From Aeromicrobium sp. Root472D3 (GTDB lineage: Bacteria > Actinomycetota > Actinomycetes > Propionibacteriales > Nocardioidaceae): a DNA stretch of 64,000 bases. Positions 34,092 to 43,980 of the stretch are shown here, piece by piece. The stretch covers positions 925,217 through 989,216 of the forward strand of contig NZ_LMET01000001.1 of the NCBI RefSeq assembly GCF_001426485.1, given 5' to 3'. The position numbers and the translations under genes are program-made. Under the pieces are notes generated by a model, which did no database searches, was not told the DNA's origin, and was given only the letters and a program-made list of their open reading frames with translations. Position 1 is the stretch's first letter; each line of letters begins with the position of its first letter.

Positions 34092-35492
34092 ATGACCTCA
34101 GCCGTCGTCGTCGGGTCCGGTCCCAACGGCCTCTCCGCCGCCGTCGTGCTCGCCCGGGCGGGCGTCGACGTGACGGTGCTCGAGGCCGAGGACGAGATCG
34201 GCGGCGGCACCCGCTCGGCCGAGCTCAACGTGCCGGGCGTGCTGCACGACATCTGCTCGGCGGCGCACCCGACGGGTGTCGCGTCGCCGTTCTTCCAGTC
34301 GCTGGGCCTGGAGCGCCACGGCCTCGAGTGGCTGTTCCCGGAGGTCGACGCCGTGCACCCGCTCGACGGGGGACGAGCGGGCGTCCTCTTCCAGGACCTC
34401 GACCGGACGGTCGAGGCGCTGGGGGTCGACGGCCCCGCGTGGCGCCGGCTCTACGAGCCGCTGGCCCGGCACTGCGACGAGCTGACGTCCGAGATCTTCG
34501 GCCCCCTCATCCACGTGCCCCGCCACCCCCTGCTGCTCGCCGGGTTCGGCCTGCGCGCCCTGCTCCCGGCCACCGTCATCGCGCGCCGGTGGGAGACCGA
34601 CGAGGCCCGCGCGCTGTTCGCCGGCATGGCCGCCCACGCCGTCCAGCCGCTGCAGCGACCCACGACGGGCGGGCTCGGCCTGATGTTCGGCATGACGGGG
34701 CACGCCTACGGCTGGCCCGTCGCCAAGGGCGGGTCGCAGGCCATCTCGGCGGCACTCGCCGCCGACCTGGCCGAGCACGGCGGACGCATCGAGACCGGCC
34801 ACCGCGTCACCGAGCTGCCCGAGGCCGACATCGTCATGTTCGACACGTCGCCGCACACCGTGCTGCAGGTCGCGGGCCACCGGCTCCCGTCGCGGGTGTC
34901 GAAGCCCCTGACGAAGTGGCGCACGGGCCCGGGCATCTTCAAGGTCGACTTCGCGGTCGAGGGTGGCGTGCCGTGGGCGAACGAGTGGGCCCGCAAGGCC
35001 GGCACGGTGCACGTCGGTGGGACGCTCGAGGAGGTCAACGCGGCCGAGAACCACGTGCACGCCGGACGCATGCCCGAGCGCCCGTTCGTGCTGCTGTGCC
35101 AGCAGTACCTCGCCGATCCCGGACGCTCGGCCGGCGACGTCCACCCCGTGTGGTCGTACGCGCACGTGCCGACCGGTCACACCGGCGACGTCACCGAGGC
35201 GATCGTCGCGCAGATCGAGCGGTTCGCGCCGGGCTTCCGCGACCGCGTCGTCGCGCAGACCGTGTCGGGCCCGGCCCAGCTCGAGGCCCACAACGCCAAC
35301 TACCTGGGCGGCGACATCGCGGGCGGCTCGAACGATCCGTGGCAGCTCGTCATGCGGCCGCGCATGTCGCCCAACCCCTACTCGCTCGGCGTCAAGGGGC
35401 TCTACATCTGCTCGGCGTCGACGCCCCCTGGCGGCGGCGTGCACGGCATGGGCGGCTACAACGCCGCGACCCACGCCCTGCGGGAGCTGTGA
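34092..35492 (+). CDS. FAD-dependent oxidoreductase, phytoene-desaturase-like
   Basis: 466 aa. FAD motif AVVVGSGPNGLSAAVVLARA at 4-23 with VLEAEDEIGGGTRS at 33-46, the usual amine-oxidase/phytoene-desaturase opening. The C terminus (YICSASTPPGGGVHGMGGYN) is the second FAD-contacting region. Relatives include CrtI-like and pyridine-nucleotide oxidoreductase-like proteins of unknown substrate. No carotenoid genes are nearby, so carotenoid synthesis is not claimed. TAGGTT ends six bases before the ATG, suggesting a leaderless mRNA. Confidence 0.85.
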   Translation: MTSAVVVGSGPNGLSAAVVLARAGVDVTVLEAEDEIGGGTRSAELNVPGVLHDICSAAHPTGVASPFFQSLGLERHGLEWLFPEVDAVHPLDGGRAGVLFQDLDRTVEALGVDGPAWRRLYEPLARHCDELTSEIFGPLIHVPRHPLLLAGFGLRALLPATVIARRWETDEARALFAGMAAHAVQPLQRPTTGGLGLMFGMTGHAYGWPVAKGGSQAISAALAADLAEHGGRIETGHRVTELPEADIVMFDTSPHTVLQVAGHRLPSRVSKPLTKWRTGPGIFKVDFAVEGGVPWANEWARKAGTVHVGGTLEEVNAAENHVHAGRMPERPFVLLCQQYLADPGRSAGDVHPVWSYAHVPTGHTGDVTEAIVAQIERFAPGFRDRVVAQTVSGPAQLEAHNANYLGGDIAGGSNDPWQLVMRPRMSPNPYSLGVKGLYICSASTPPGGGVHGMGGYNAATHALREL

Positions 35493-35550
35493 CGCACGTC
35501 GGCGGTTGCGCCGGTCGCACCTGTCGGGGGACTGTGAAGGTGCGCGAAGG

Positions 35551-35576
35551 GGAACCTAACGAGCATGCGACCCGTT
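35551..35576 (+). promoter_or_regulatory. Candidate ECF sigma-factor promoter
   Basis: GGAACC, sixteen bases, CGTT: the -35 and -10 pattern recognised by envelope-stress ECF sigma factors of the SigE type. It lies 49 bases before the FMN-binding lipoprotein start and would drive the three-gene flavin operon. Confidence 0.5.
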
Positions 35577-35624
35577 TGACCTGTTGAACCTTCATCCATC
35601 ACGCCGAGCCCAGGAGCCCGACCG

Positions 35625-36113
35625 ATGAACCTCCCCGCCCACAAGAAGATGCTCTCCGCCGCCGCGGCGGCCTCCGTCCTGCTGATCACCGCCGCGTGCG
35701 GCACCAGCGAGGAGTCCGACTCCGGAGCGTCGACCCCGGCGGCCACGTCGGCCGCCCCGACGTCCGACGCGCCGACCGAGGAGTCCGAGACCCCCGACGT
35801 CGGAGCCGAGGAGGCCGGCTACGCCGACGGCACGTACGAGGCCGAGGGCAGCTACAGCAACCCGGGCGGCGAGTCGACCGTCAAGGTCGAGCTGACGCTG
35901 TCGGACGGCACGATCTCCGACGTCACCGTGACGCCCGAGGCGTCCAACGGCACGTCGAAGCAGTACCAGACCCAGTTCGCCGGCGGCATCGCCGACCAGG
36001 TCGTCGGGAAGAGCCTCGACGACCTCGACGTGTCGAAGGTGGCCGGATCCTCGCTGACCGCGACGGGCTTCAACGACGCGATCGACCAGATCAAGGCCGA
36101 AGCGAACGCCTGA
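35625..36113 (+). CDS. FMN-binding lipoprotein
   Basis: 162 aa. Lipoprotein signal: a hydrophobic stretch then ITAAC, with Cys25 as lipidation site. A Ser/Thr/Pro/Glu-rich linker (about 28-62) leads to an FMN_bind domain (about 65-162; DGTYEAEGSYSNPGGESTVK, ISDVTVTPEA). Near the C terminus, GSSLTATGFNDA contains the AT that would carry covalent FMN, Thr147 by my count, though the match to the flavinylation motif is loose. It should sit on the outer face of the membrane. The next gene is the ApbE flavin transferase. Confidence 0.85.
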   Translation: MNLPAHKKMLSAAAAASVLLITAACGTSEESDSGASTPAATSAAPTSDAPTEESETPDVGAEEAGYADGTYEAEGSYSNPGGESTVKVELTLSDGTISDVTVTPEASNGTSKQYQTQFAGGIADQVVGKSLDDLDVSKVAGSSLTATGFNDAIDQIKAEANA

Positions 36114-36114
36114 C

Positions 36115-36972
36115 GTGCACGCCTGGACGTTCGAGGCGATCGGCACCGCGTGGCAGATCGACACGCGCGAGCCGCTGGCCCCGGACGTCCGGGCGGCCGT
36201 CCTCGGGCGCATCGAGCGCTTCGACGAGGTCTGGTCGCGATTCCGTGACGACTCGCTCGTGGCCGCCGTCGCGCGCGGCGCGGGCCGGTGGCACGTGCCC
36301 GACGAGGCCGGCGCGCTGTTCGAGCTCTTCACCGAGCTCGACGACGTCACGGACGGGGCCGTGAACCCGCTGGTCGGTCAGACCTTGTCCGACCTGGGGT
36401 ACGACGCGTCCTACTCGCTGACCGCGTCGGACGAGCCGGCCGGCACCCCGCCGTGGTCGAGCATCGACCTGTCGGCCGGCGTCCTGACGACGTCCGGGCC
36501 CGTGCTCATCGACGTCGGTGCCGCGGGCAAGGGTCTGCTGGTCGACCTGGTGGCCGGGATCGTCGGCCGTGAGGTCGACCAGCTCACGGTCGACGCCAGC
36601 GGCGACCTCTACCACGGCGGCACCGCCCCGCTCCGGATCGCGCTCGAGCACCCCCTCGACGCGGCCCGCGCGATCGGCGTCGCCGAGATCGGCCCCGGCG
36701 ACGCCCTGTGCGCCTCGGCCACCAACCGCCGGGCCTGGGGAGACGGCCTGCACCACGTGCTCGACGCCCGCACCGGACGTCCGACGTCCGACGTCATCGC
36801 CACCTGGGTCGTCGCGCCGCGGTCGTGCATGCGGGCCGACGGCCTCGCGACCGCCCACTTCTTCGCCGATCCCGCGCTGCTGATGGAGCGCTTCGACCAC
36901 CAGTTCGTCCGCATGCACGCCGACGGCCGCGTCCAGTGGTCGCCAGACCTTCCCGGAGAGATCTTCACATGA
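36115..36972 (+). CDS. apbE: FAD:protein FMN transferase ApbE
   Basis: 285 aa from GTG 36115, one base after the previous stop. ApbE splits FAD and attaches FMN to a Thr of target proteins. Motifs are FDEVWSRFRDDS near 42, GAVNPLVGQTLSDLGYD near 80, IDVGAAGKGLLVD near 138, HHVLDARTGRP near 212, and MRADGLATAHF near 238. Its target is probably the lipoprotein encoded upstream. No signal peptide is seen, whereas many ApbE proteins are exported, which is worth noting. It overlaps the next gene by 4 bp. Confidence 0.93.
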   Translation: MHAWTFEAIGTAWQIDTREPLAPDVRAAVLGRIERFDEVWSRFRDDSLVAAVARGAGRWHVPDEAGALFELFTELDDVTDGAVNPLVGQTLSDLGYDASYSLTASDEPAGTPPWSSIDLSAGVLTTSGPVLIDVGAAGKGLLVDLVAGIVGREVDQLTVDASGDLYHGGTAPLRIALEHPLDAARAIGVAEIGPGDALCASATNRRAWGDGLHHVLDARTGRPTSDVIATWVVAPRSCMRADGLATAHFFADPALLMERFDHQFVRMHADGRVQWSPDLPGEIFT

Positions 36973-38543
36973 CCGCACTCGCCCCCGTCCGAGACGTCCT
37001 CGACCGCCAGCTCGGCAAGGTCACGATGTACCGGCTCGTGACGATCGTCCTGTCGCTGCTGGTCGTGGTGTTCACGATCTTCACCGCGACCGGCGTCATC
37101 GAGGGCCTGTCGACCGGCGACAACCTGATGGCGCTCGCCGTCCTGCTCGTCGCCTCGTACGTCGGCAGCCGCCTGATGGGTCTGGCGTTCCGCGTGCGCC
37201 CGCACGCCGAGTCGTCGATCATCACGGCCTTGCTCCTGTACTTCCTGTTCGTGCCGATCGTCCCGGTCGACACGGGCCAGCTGGTCTGGCTGGGCATCGC
37301 CGCGGTGCTGGCCCAGGCGTCGAAGTACGTCCTGGCGTGGCGCGGCCGCCACGTCTTCAACCCCGCCGCCGCCGGTGCCTTCCTCGTCGTCGTGCTGCAG
37401 GAGGTCGTGGGGCGCGAGGCCCGCATCAACGCCCTGTGGCAGACCGCCGCGACCGAGAAGCTCTTCCCGTTCGTCGCGGTCGGCGCGCTGCTCGTGCTGT
37501 GGCGCACCCGACGCCTCGGGGTCGGGCTGCTGTTCGTGGTCGTCGCGACGGTGCTGATCATGGTGCGGCTCGTCGACCAGGCCTCGCCCGACCAGTCGTT
37601 CCTCGACGTCCTGAAGCTCACGGCGTACTCGTACCCGATCGTCTTCCTCGCGGGCTTCATGCTGAGCGAGCCGCTGACCCTCCCGCCCCGGCGGCGCCAG
37701 CAGCTCGTGGTCGCGGCCGTGACCGCGGTCGTCTTCGCGTACCCGACGTGGATCCTCCTGCTGACCGACTCCCCGCCCGACCTCGGCGTGCTCGCGATCT
37801 CGCCCGAGATCGCCCTGCTGATCGGCAACCTCGTGGCCTTCGCGTTCGCGCGCCGGTCGGGGCTCGACCTCGAGCTCGAGACGTCGCGCCGGGTCGCGGG
37901 CGACGTCCACGAGCTGACGTTCCGGTCGCGTCGCGGCCTCGCGTTCGTCCCGGGTCAGTACCTCGAGCTGTCGGTGCCGCACCGCGGCATGGACAGCCGC
38001 GGCGCACGCCGGACGTTCAGCATCAGCTCGCCGCCGCAGGACGACCGTCTGGCCCTGACGCTGCGCGTGCCCGAGAAGTCGTCGAGCTTCAAGCGCGCCC
38101 TTCTCGACCTCGAGCCGGGGTCGCGCGTCCGTGGCACGGGCATCGGTGGCGACTTCGTCCTGCCGGCCGATCCGGCCACGCCGCTGCTGCTGGTCGCCGG
38201 CGGCATCGGCATCACGCCGTTCCTCAGCCAGCTGCGCCACGAGGGCTCGCGCGACGCCGTCCTCGTGTACGGGGCGACGTCGGCCGACGAGGTGCCCTTC
38301 GTCGAGGAGCTGGCGGGCGTCCGCGTCGTGCTGGTGTGCCCGGGACGTCCCGGCGGGCTGCCCGAGGGGTGGACGCACGTCGACGCCGCGTTCCTGTCGG
38401 CCGACGTCATCGCCGAGGCCGTGCCCGACCTGCGCGAGCGGCGCGCCTACGTGTCGGGCCCGCCGGCGATGGTCAACGCGGTGCGACCGGGGCTGCGCGG
38501 ACGGGTCGCCGGCCTCCGGACGGACTACTTCTCGGGTTACTGA
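36969..38543 (+). CDS. RnfD/NqrB-like membrane protein fused to FAD/NAD(P)H reductase
   Basis: 524 aa. Residues about 15-290 hold eight to nine membrane helices with RnfD/NqrB-like features (ESSIITALLLYFLF, GRHVFNPAAAGAF, GFMLSEPLTLPP). Residues about 295-524 form a ferredoxin-NADP-reductase-like module. It has FAD motif RTFSIS near 343, VAGGIGITPFLSQLR near 413, and C-terminal YVSGPPAMVNAV, which is the NAD(P) site. The fusion would take electrons from cytoplasmic NAD(P)H across the membrane to the flavinylated lipoprotein. Related flavin-based extracytosolic electron transfer is known; the end acceptor here is not. Confidence 0.88.
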   Translation: MTALAPVRDVLDRQLGKVTMYRLVTIVLSLLVVVFTIFTATGVIEGLSTGDNLMALAVLLVASYVGSRLMGLAFRVRPHAESSIITALLLYFLFVPIVPVDTGQLVWLGIAAVLAQASKYVLAWRGRHVFNPAAAGAFLVVVLQEVVGREARINALWQTAATEKLFPFVAVGALLVLWRTRRLGVGLLFVVVATVLIMVRLVDQASPDQSFLDVLKLTAYSYPIVFLAGFMLSEPLTLPPRRRQQLVVAAVTAVVFAYPTWILLLTDSPPDLGVLAISPEIALLIGNLVAFAFARRSGLDLELETSRRVAGDVHELTFRSRRGLAFVPGQYLELSVPHRGMDSRGARRTFSISSPPQDDRLALTLRVPEKSSSFKRALLDLEPGSRVRGTGIGGDFVLPADPATPLLLVAGGIGITPFLSQLRHEGSRDAVLVYGATSADEVPFVEELAGVRVVLVCPGRPGGLPEGWTHVDAAFLSADVIAEAVPDLRERRAYVSGPPAMVNAVRPGLRGRVAGLRTDYFSGY

Positions 38544-38903
38544 GCGGTAGGGTCCGTGTTCGTCTCGCGGCCCGTCGTTCCGGCGTTTATGCTCGAGGAG
38601 CCCCCGTCGGGCGGCGCCGTGTGCGCTTCTGTCGGAGGCCGATAATCGGCAGACCGGACCTGGACCTCGTCCCGACCGCGCGAGATGTGACCGGCCCCCG
38701 GGAGAGCGTCGGTCACATCACCTGGCGTCCCACCATGGGGCGCGTGCTCGCAACGCATCAGCACCCTCGGACCCCTGGAACCGGTCGGCTGACCCACTGC
38801 GTCGAGGATCCATCGCCCCTTGGTGCGCCGTGCCCTGCTGAGCCGCGCCGGCGTCAGGGGGACCCATCTGCCGGCCCCGGCCGCGGCACCTGAAGGATCG
38901 ACC
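38544..38903 (+). other. Structured non-coding leader before the ice-binding-like gene
   Basis: 360 bases with no supported gene. GCCGAT, one base, ATCGGC lies at about 38638-38650. GATGTGACCG and CGGTCACATC pair across a 16-base loop at about 38684-38719. The pair of hairpins suggests an RNA leader or regulatory region, but I cannot match it to a known riboswitch class. Confidence 0.4.
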
Positions 38904-40052
38904 ATGATCGCCTCGCACGTCCCGGCGCTGACGCGCCCCACTCGCCACCACCTCGTCCTCGCCACCGCCGCCACGGGCCTCGCCGCGGTCATCGCCGTCA
39001 CCGCCGTGTCGATGGCCGGCCCGGCCCGCGCCGCCGGCCCGCCGGACCCGGGCCTCGGCACAGCCCTCGACTACTCCGTGCTCGCCGGCGAAGGCGTGAC
39101 CAACACGGGCTCGACGACGGTCGTGGGCCTGGTGGCCTCGGCCGGCATCCAGACCACCGTGGCCGACAACGGCGCCATCAGCCCGCCCGGCAACGTGCGC
39201 CGCGGGGCCAATCTGGCTGTCTCGGCCGCCAAGGCCGACCTCCTGGTCGGGTACGGGCAGGCGGCTGCGGCCCCGGTCATCCCGAACACCCCGCTGCTCG
39301 GCGAGATCGGCGGTCAGACGCTCACGGGAGGCACCTACACGCGCGCAGGATCGCTCGGTTTCACCAGCACCTTGACGCTCGACGGCGAGAACGACCCGAG
39401 CTCGGTCTTCATCATCCAGGTCGCCGCGGACTTCAACGTCGCGTCGAGCGCGCAGGTAGTGTTCACCCGCGGCGCCCAGGCCTGCCACGTGTACTGGCAG
39501 ATCGGCAACGACGCGGTCATCGGCACCAACACGGACTTCCAGGGCACGATCCTCGCCGGCAACGACATCTCCGCCCAGACGGGGGCCACGTTCGCGGGGC
39601 GTCTGCTCTCGAACGTCGGTGCCATCACCCTCGACAGCAACACGTTCACGAGCCCGGTGTGCGCCGCCGCGACGACTGCGCCGCCGTCCTCGGCGACTCC
39701 TACTGCCACCACTCCCGCTCCGACCGCGACGACTCGTCCGACACCCCGTCCGACCAAGAGCACGGGCTCGGGCAAGGGCGGCTCGAACAGCGACTCCGAC
39801 GGCGGCTCGTCCGACGGCACCGGCGGCGGCAGCGACAGCGACAGCGACGGCTCGGACGGTGGAGCGGGAGACAGCGACTCCGTCGGTGGCGACGACTCCG
39901 ACGCGGACGCTGGCACGTCCAGCTCGACCGGCATCCCGGACGCCGGCGGACCGCCGCTGTTCCTGGCCCCCGTCGGCGCCCTCGCGGTGCTCGTCGGAGC
40001 CGGTCTGGTCATGGCGAGCCGCCGCCGTCAGCACGGCGCGCACCGCGGCTGA
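38904..40052 (+). CDS. Surface-anchored ice-binding-like protein (DUF3494)
   Basis: 382 aa from ATG 38904 (GAAGGA upstream). A signal peptide ends at GPARA near 43. Residues about 50-250 match the DUF3494 ice-binding fold (DYSVLAGEGVTNTGSTTVVG, AGSLGFTSTLTLDGENDPSS, DFQGTILAGNDISAQTGATF). A Thr/Pro linker and a Ser/Asp/Gly-rich stretch (about 255-340) follow. Then come IPDAGG, a hydrophobic helix and RRRQ. This looks like a wall-sorting signal in which LPxTG has become IPDAG, so anchoring may be by sortase or only by the helix. Members bind ice or act as adhesins; the role here is open. Confidence 0.85.
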   Translation: MIASHVPALTRPTRHHLVLATAATGLAAVIAVTAVSMAGPARAAGPPDPGLGTALDYSVLAGEGVTNTGSTTVVGLVASAGIQTTVADNGAISPPGNVRRGANLAVSAAKADLLVGYGQAAAAPVIPNTPLLGEIGGQTLTGGTYTRAGSLGFTSTLTLDGENDPSSVFIIQVAADFNVASSAQVVFTRGAQACHVYWQIGNDAVIGTNTDFQGTILAGNDISAQTGATFAGRLLSNVGAITLDSNTFTSPVCAAATTAPPSSATPTATTPAPTATTRPTPRPTKSTGSGKGGSNSDSDGGSSDGTGGGSDSDSDGSDGGAGDSDSVGGDDSDADAGTSSSTGIPDAGGPPLFLAPVGALAVLVGAGLVMASRRRQHGAHRG

Positions 40053-40110
40053 CCCCACCCCGCGGTTCACCACGCCGGCACGGAGCACGTGATCCGGTCG
40101 GGGTAGGCCC

Positions 40111-40144
40111 GTTCCGGGCACGGCAGGCTTGCCGTGCCCGGAAC
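40111..40144. terminator. Perfect 15-bp hairpin before clpB
   Basis: GTTCCGGGCACGGCA and its exact complement flank a four-base loop, 58 bases after the ice-binding-like gene and before the clpB promoter. Confidence 0.75.
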
Positions 40145-40186
40145 AGCTGTGCCCTGCCGACGTGGTAGACCTGTCGGTGGGACAGA

Positions 40187-40217
40187 GTTGACAGGAATGG
40201 ACTCAACTTCGTAGGTG
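40187..40217 (+). promoter_or_regulatory. clpB promoter with HAIR-like HspR site
   Basis: GTTGACA, seven bases, ACTCAAC at 40187-40207 resembles the HAIR element (CTTGAGT, seven bases, ACTCAAG) with 10 of 14 positions kept. TTGACA inside it doubles as a -35 box, and TAGGTG at about 40212 is a possible -10. HspR repression of clpB is established in several actinobacteria. Confidence 0.55.
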
Positions 40218-40258
40218 TTGTACCCGGTGACACCGTTCCCCGACGTACAGGAGCACCC

Positions 40259-42841
<2,583 letters not shown>

Positions 42842-42893
42842 GCGCCGGGCGGCGGGGGGCCGGGGTGTTGTCGCCGGATGGTTCGATAGGCCC

Positions 42894-43907
42894 ATGAGTG
42901 ACGCCTCCGTGAAGCGCCCGCCCATCCTGACGGGGGCGTGTCTCTACCTCGGCCTGCTCTCCGCGGTGATGTCGATCCGTGCCGTCACGGTGGTCTCGTC
43001 GTGGAACGCCGAGAGCCGTGCGGACGACGTCTCGTTCGCCCTGCGCGTCCTGCGCGACGCCGGCGTGGGGGCCGACGGGGCCGAGACCGCGTACCGCACG
43101 TTCGTCACGGTGCTGGCGGTGCTGGGCGCGGCCGGCGCGGTCTTCGCGGTGTTCACCGCGCGGGGCGACCGCGCCAGCCGCGTCGGCATGACCGTCACGA
43201 TCGGCCTCGTGGGTCTCGCGACGTTCGCGGGCGCGCTCGGCACGAGCTTCTTCCTGTCGATGCTGGGCGCGCTCGCGGTCGTCTTCACGATCCGCCTGTG
43301 GACCGGCGAGATCCGCACCTACTTCCGCACGCTCGCGGGGCACCCGCCACCGACCCCGGCCCCGACCCCGACCCCGGCCCCGGCGGTGACGGTCCCCGCG
43401 GCGCCGGTCCCCGCGGCGCCGGTCCAGCAGCAGCCCGCCTACCAGTACCCGCCGGGGTTCGGCCCCGCGCCGCGGCGCGAGCCGCTGCCGAGGCCCGTCA
43501 GCATCGCGGTCTGGACGACGATGATCGGCTCGATCGTCGCGGCCGGCCTCTCGGCCCTCATGCTGATGGCGATCCTGCTCACGGGGATCGACTACGACGC
43601 CGTGGTCGAGCAGGGCGGTCTCGGGGCCGAGATGGTCGGGTCCGAGAGCGAGTTCGACCGCGGCATGACGCTCATCACGACGCTGTCGTCGATCGCCGTC
43701 GTGCTGGGGCTGGCAGGCATCGCGGCGGCGACCCTGGCCCTCGTCAGGCGCCGGTCGGGCGGCACCCCGCTGTTCGTGATGGCGGTCGTGACGTTCATCG
43801 TCTCGTGGGTCGGCTTCCCCCTCGGACTCCCGTGGGGGGTCCTCGCGGTCGTGGCGTTCCTGCAGCTGCGCAAGCCGGAGGCGAAGGCGTGGTTCGGTCC
43901 GTCCTGA
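42894..43907 (+). CDS. Membrane protein of unknown function
   Basis: 337 aa. The N-terminal half has three to four helices (LGLLSAVMSIRAVTVVSSW, VTIGLVGLATFAGALGTSFF, MLGALAVVFTIRLW). A Pro-rich linker of repeated PTPAP and PAAPV units (about 145-190) follows. The C-terminal half has three helices (IAVWTTMIGSIVAAGLSALM, VVLGLAGIAAATLALV, FIVSWVGFPLGLPWGVLA). This recalls DUF4064-like proteins, and no catalytic motif is seen. The stop codon lies inside a terminator hairpin. Confidence 0.75.
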   Translation: MSDASVKRPPILTGACLYLGLLSAVMSIRAVTVVSSWNAESRADDVSFALRVLRDAGVGADGAETAYRTFVTVLAVLGAAGAVFAVFTARGDRASRVGMTVTIGLVGLATFAGALGTSFFLSMLGALAVVFTIRLWTGEIRTYFRTLAGHPPPTPAPTPTPAPAVTVPAAPVPAAPVQQQPAYQYPPGFGPAPRREPLPRPVSIAVWTTMIGSIVAAGLSALMLMAILLTGIDYDAVVEQGGLGAEMVGSESEFDRGMTLITTLSSIAVVLGLAGIAAATLALVRRRSGGTPLFVMAVVTFIVSWVGFPLGLPWGVLAVVAFLQLRKPEAKAWFGPS

Positions 43908-43927
43908 CAGCGAAAGTTTGTCAGGAC
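43901..43927 (+). terminator. Hairpin overlapping the stop of the membrane-protein gene
   Basis: GTCCTGACA and TGTCAGGAC, perfect 9-bp arms with a nine-base loop. The first arm contains the TGA stop at 43905-43907. Confidence 0.6.
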
Positions 43928-43980
43928 AATCACGGGCACCGGATGTGCATCGGCGGGGGCCCGAGGACTAGACTGGAGGC

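Noticed and set aside
34092-35492. Carotenoid biosynthesis role for the phytoene-desaturase-like gene
   Set aside because: No crtB, crtE or other carotenoid gene is in the window, and the family includes many unrelated oxidoreductases.
38684-38719. TGTGAC/GTCACA as a Crp-type site
   Set aside because: The half-sites are 20 bases apart rather than six; a hairpin explains the symmetry better.
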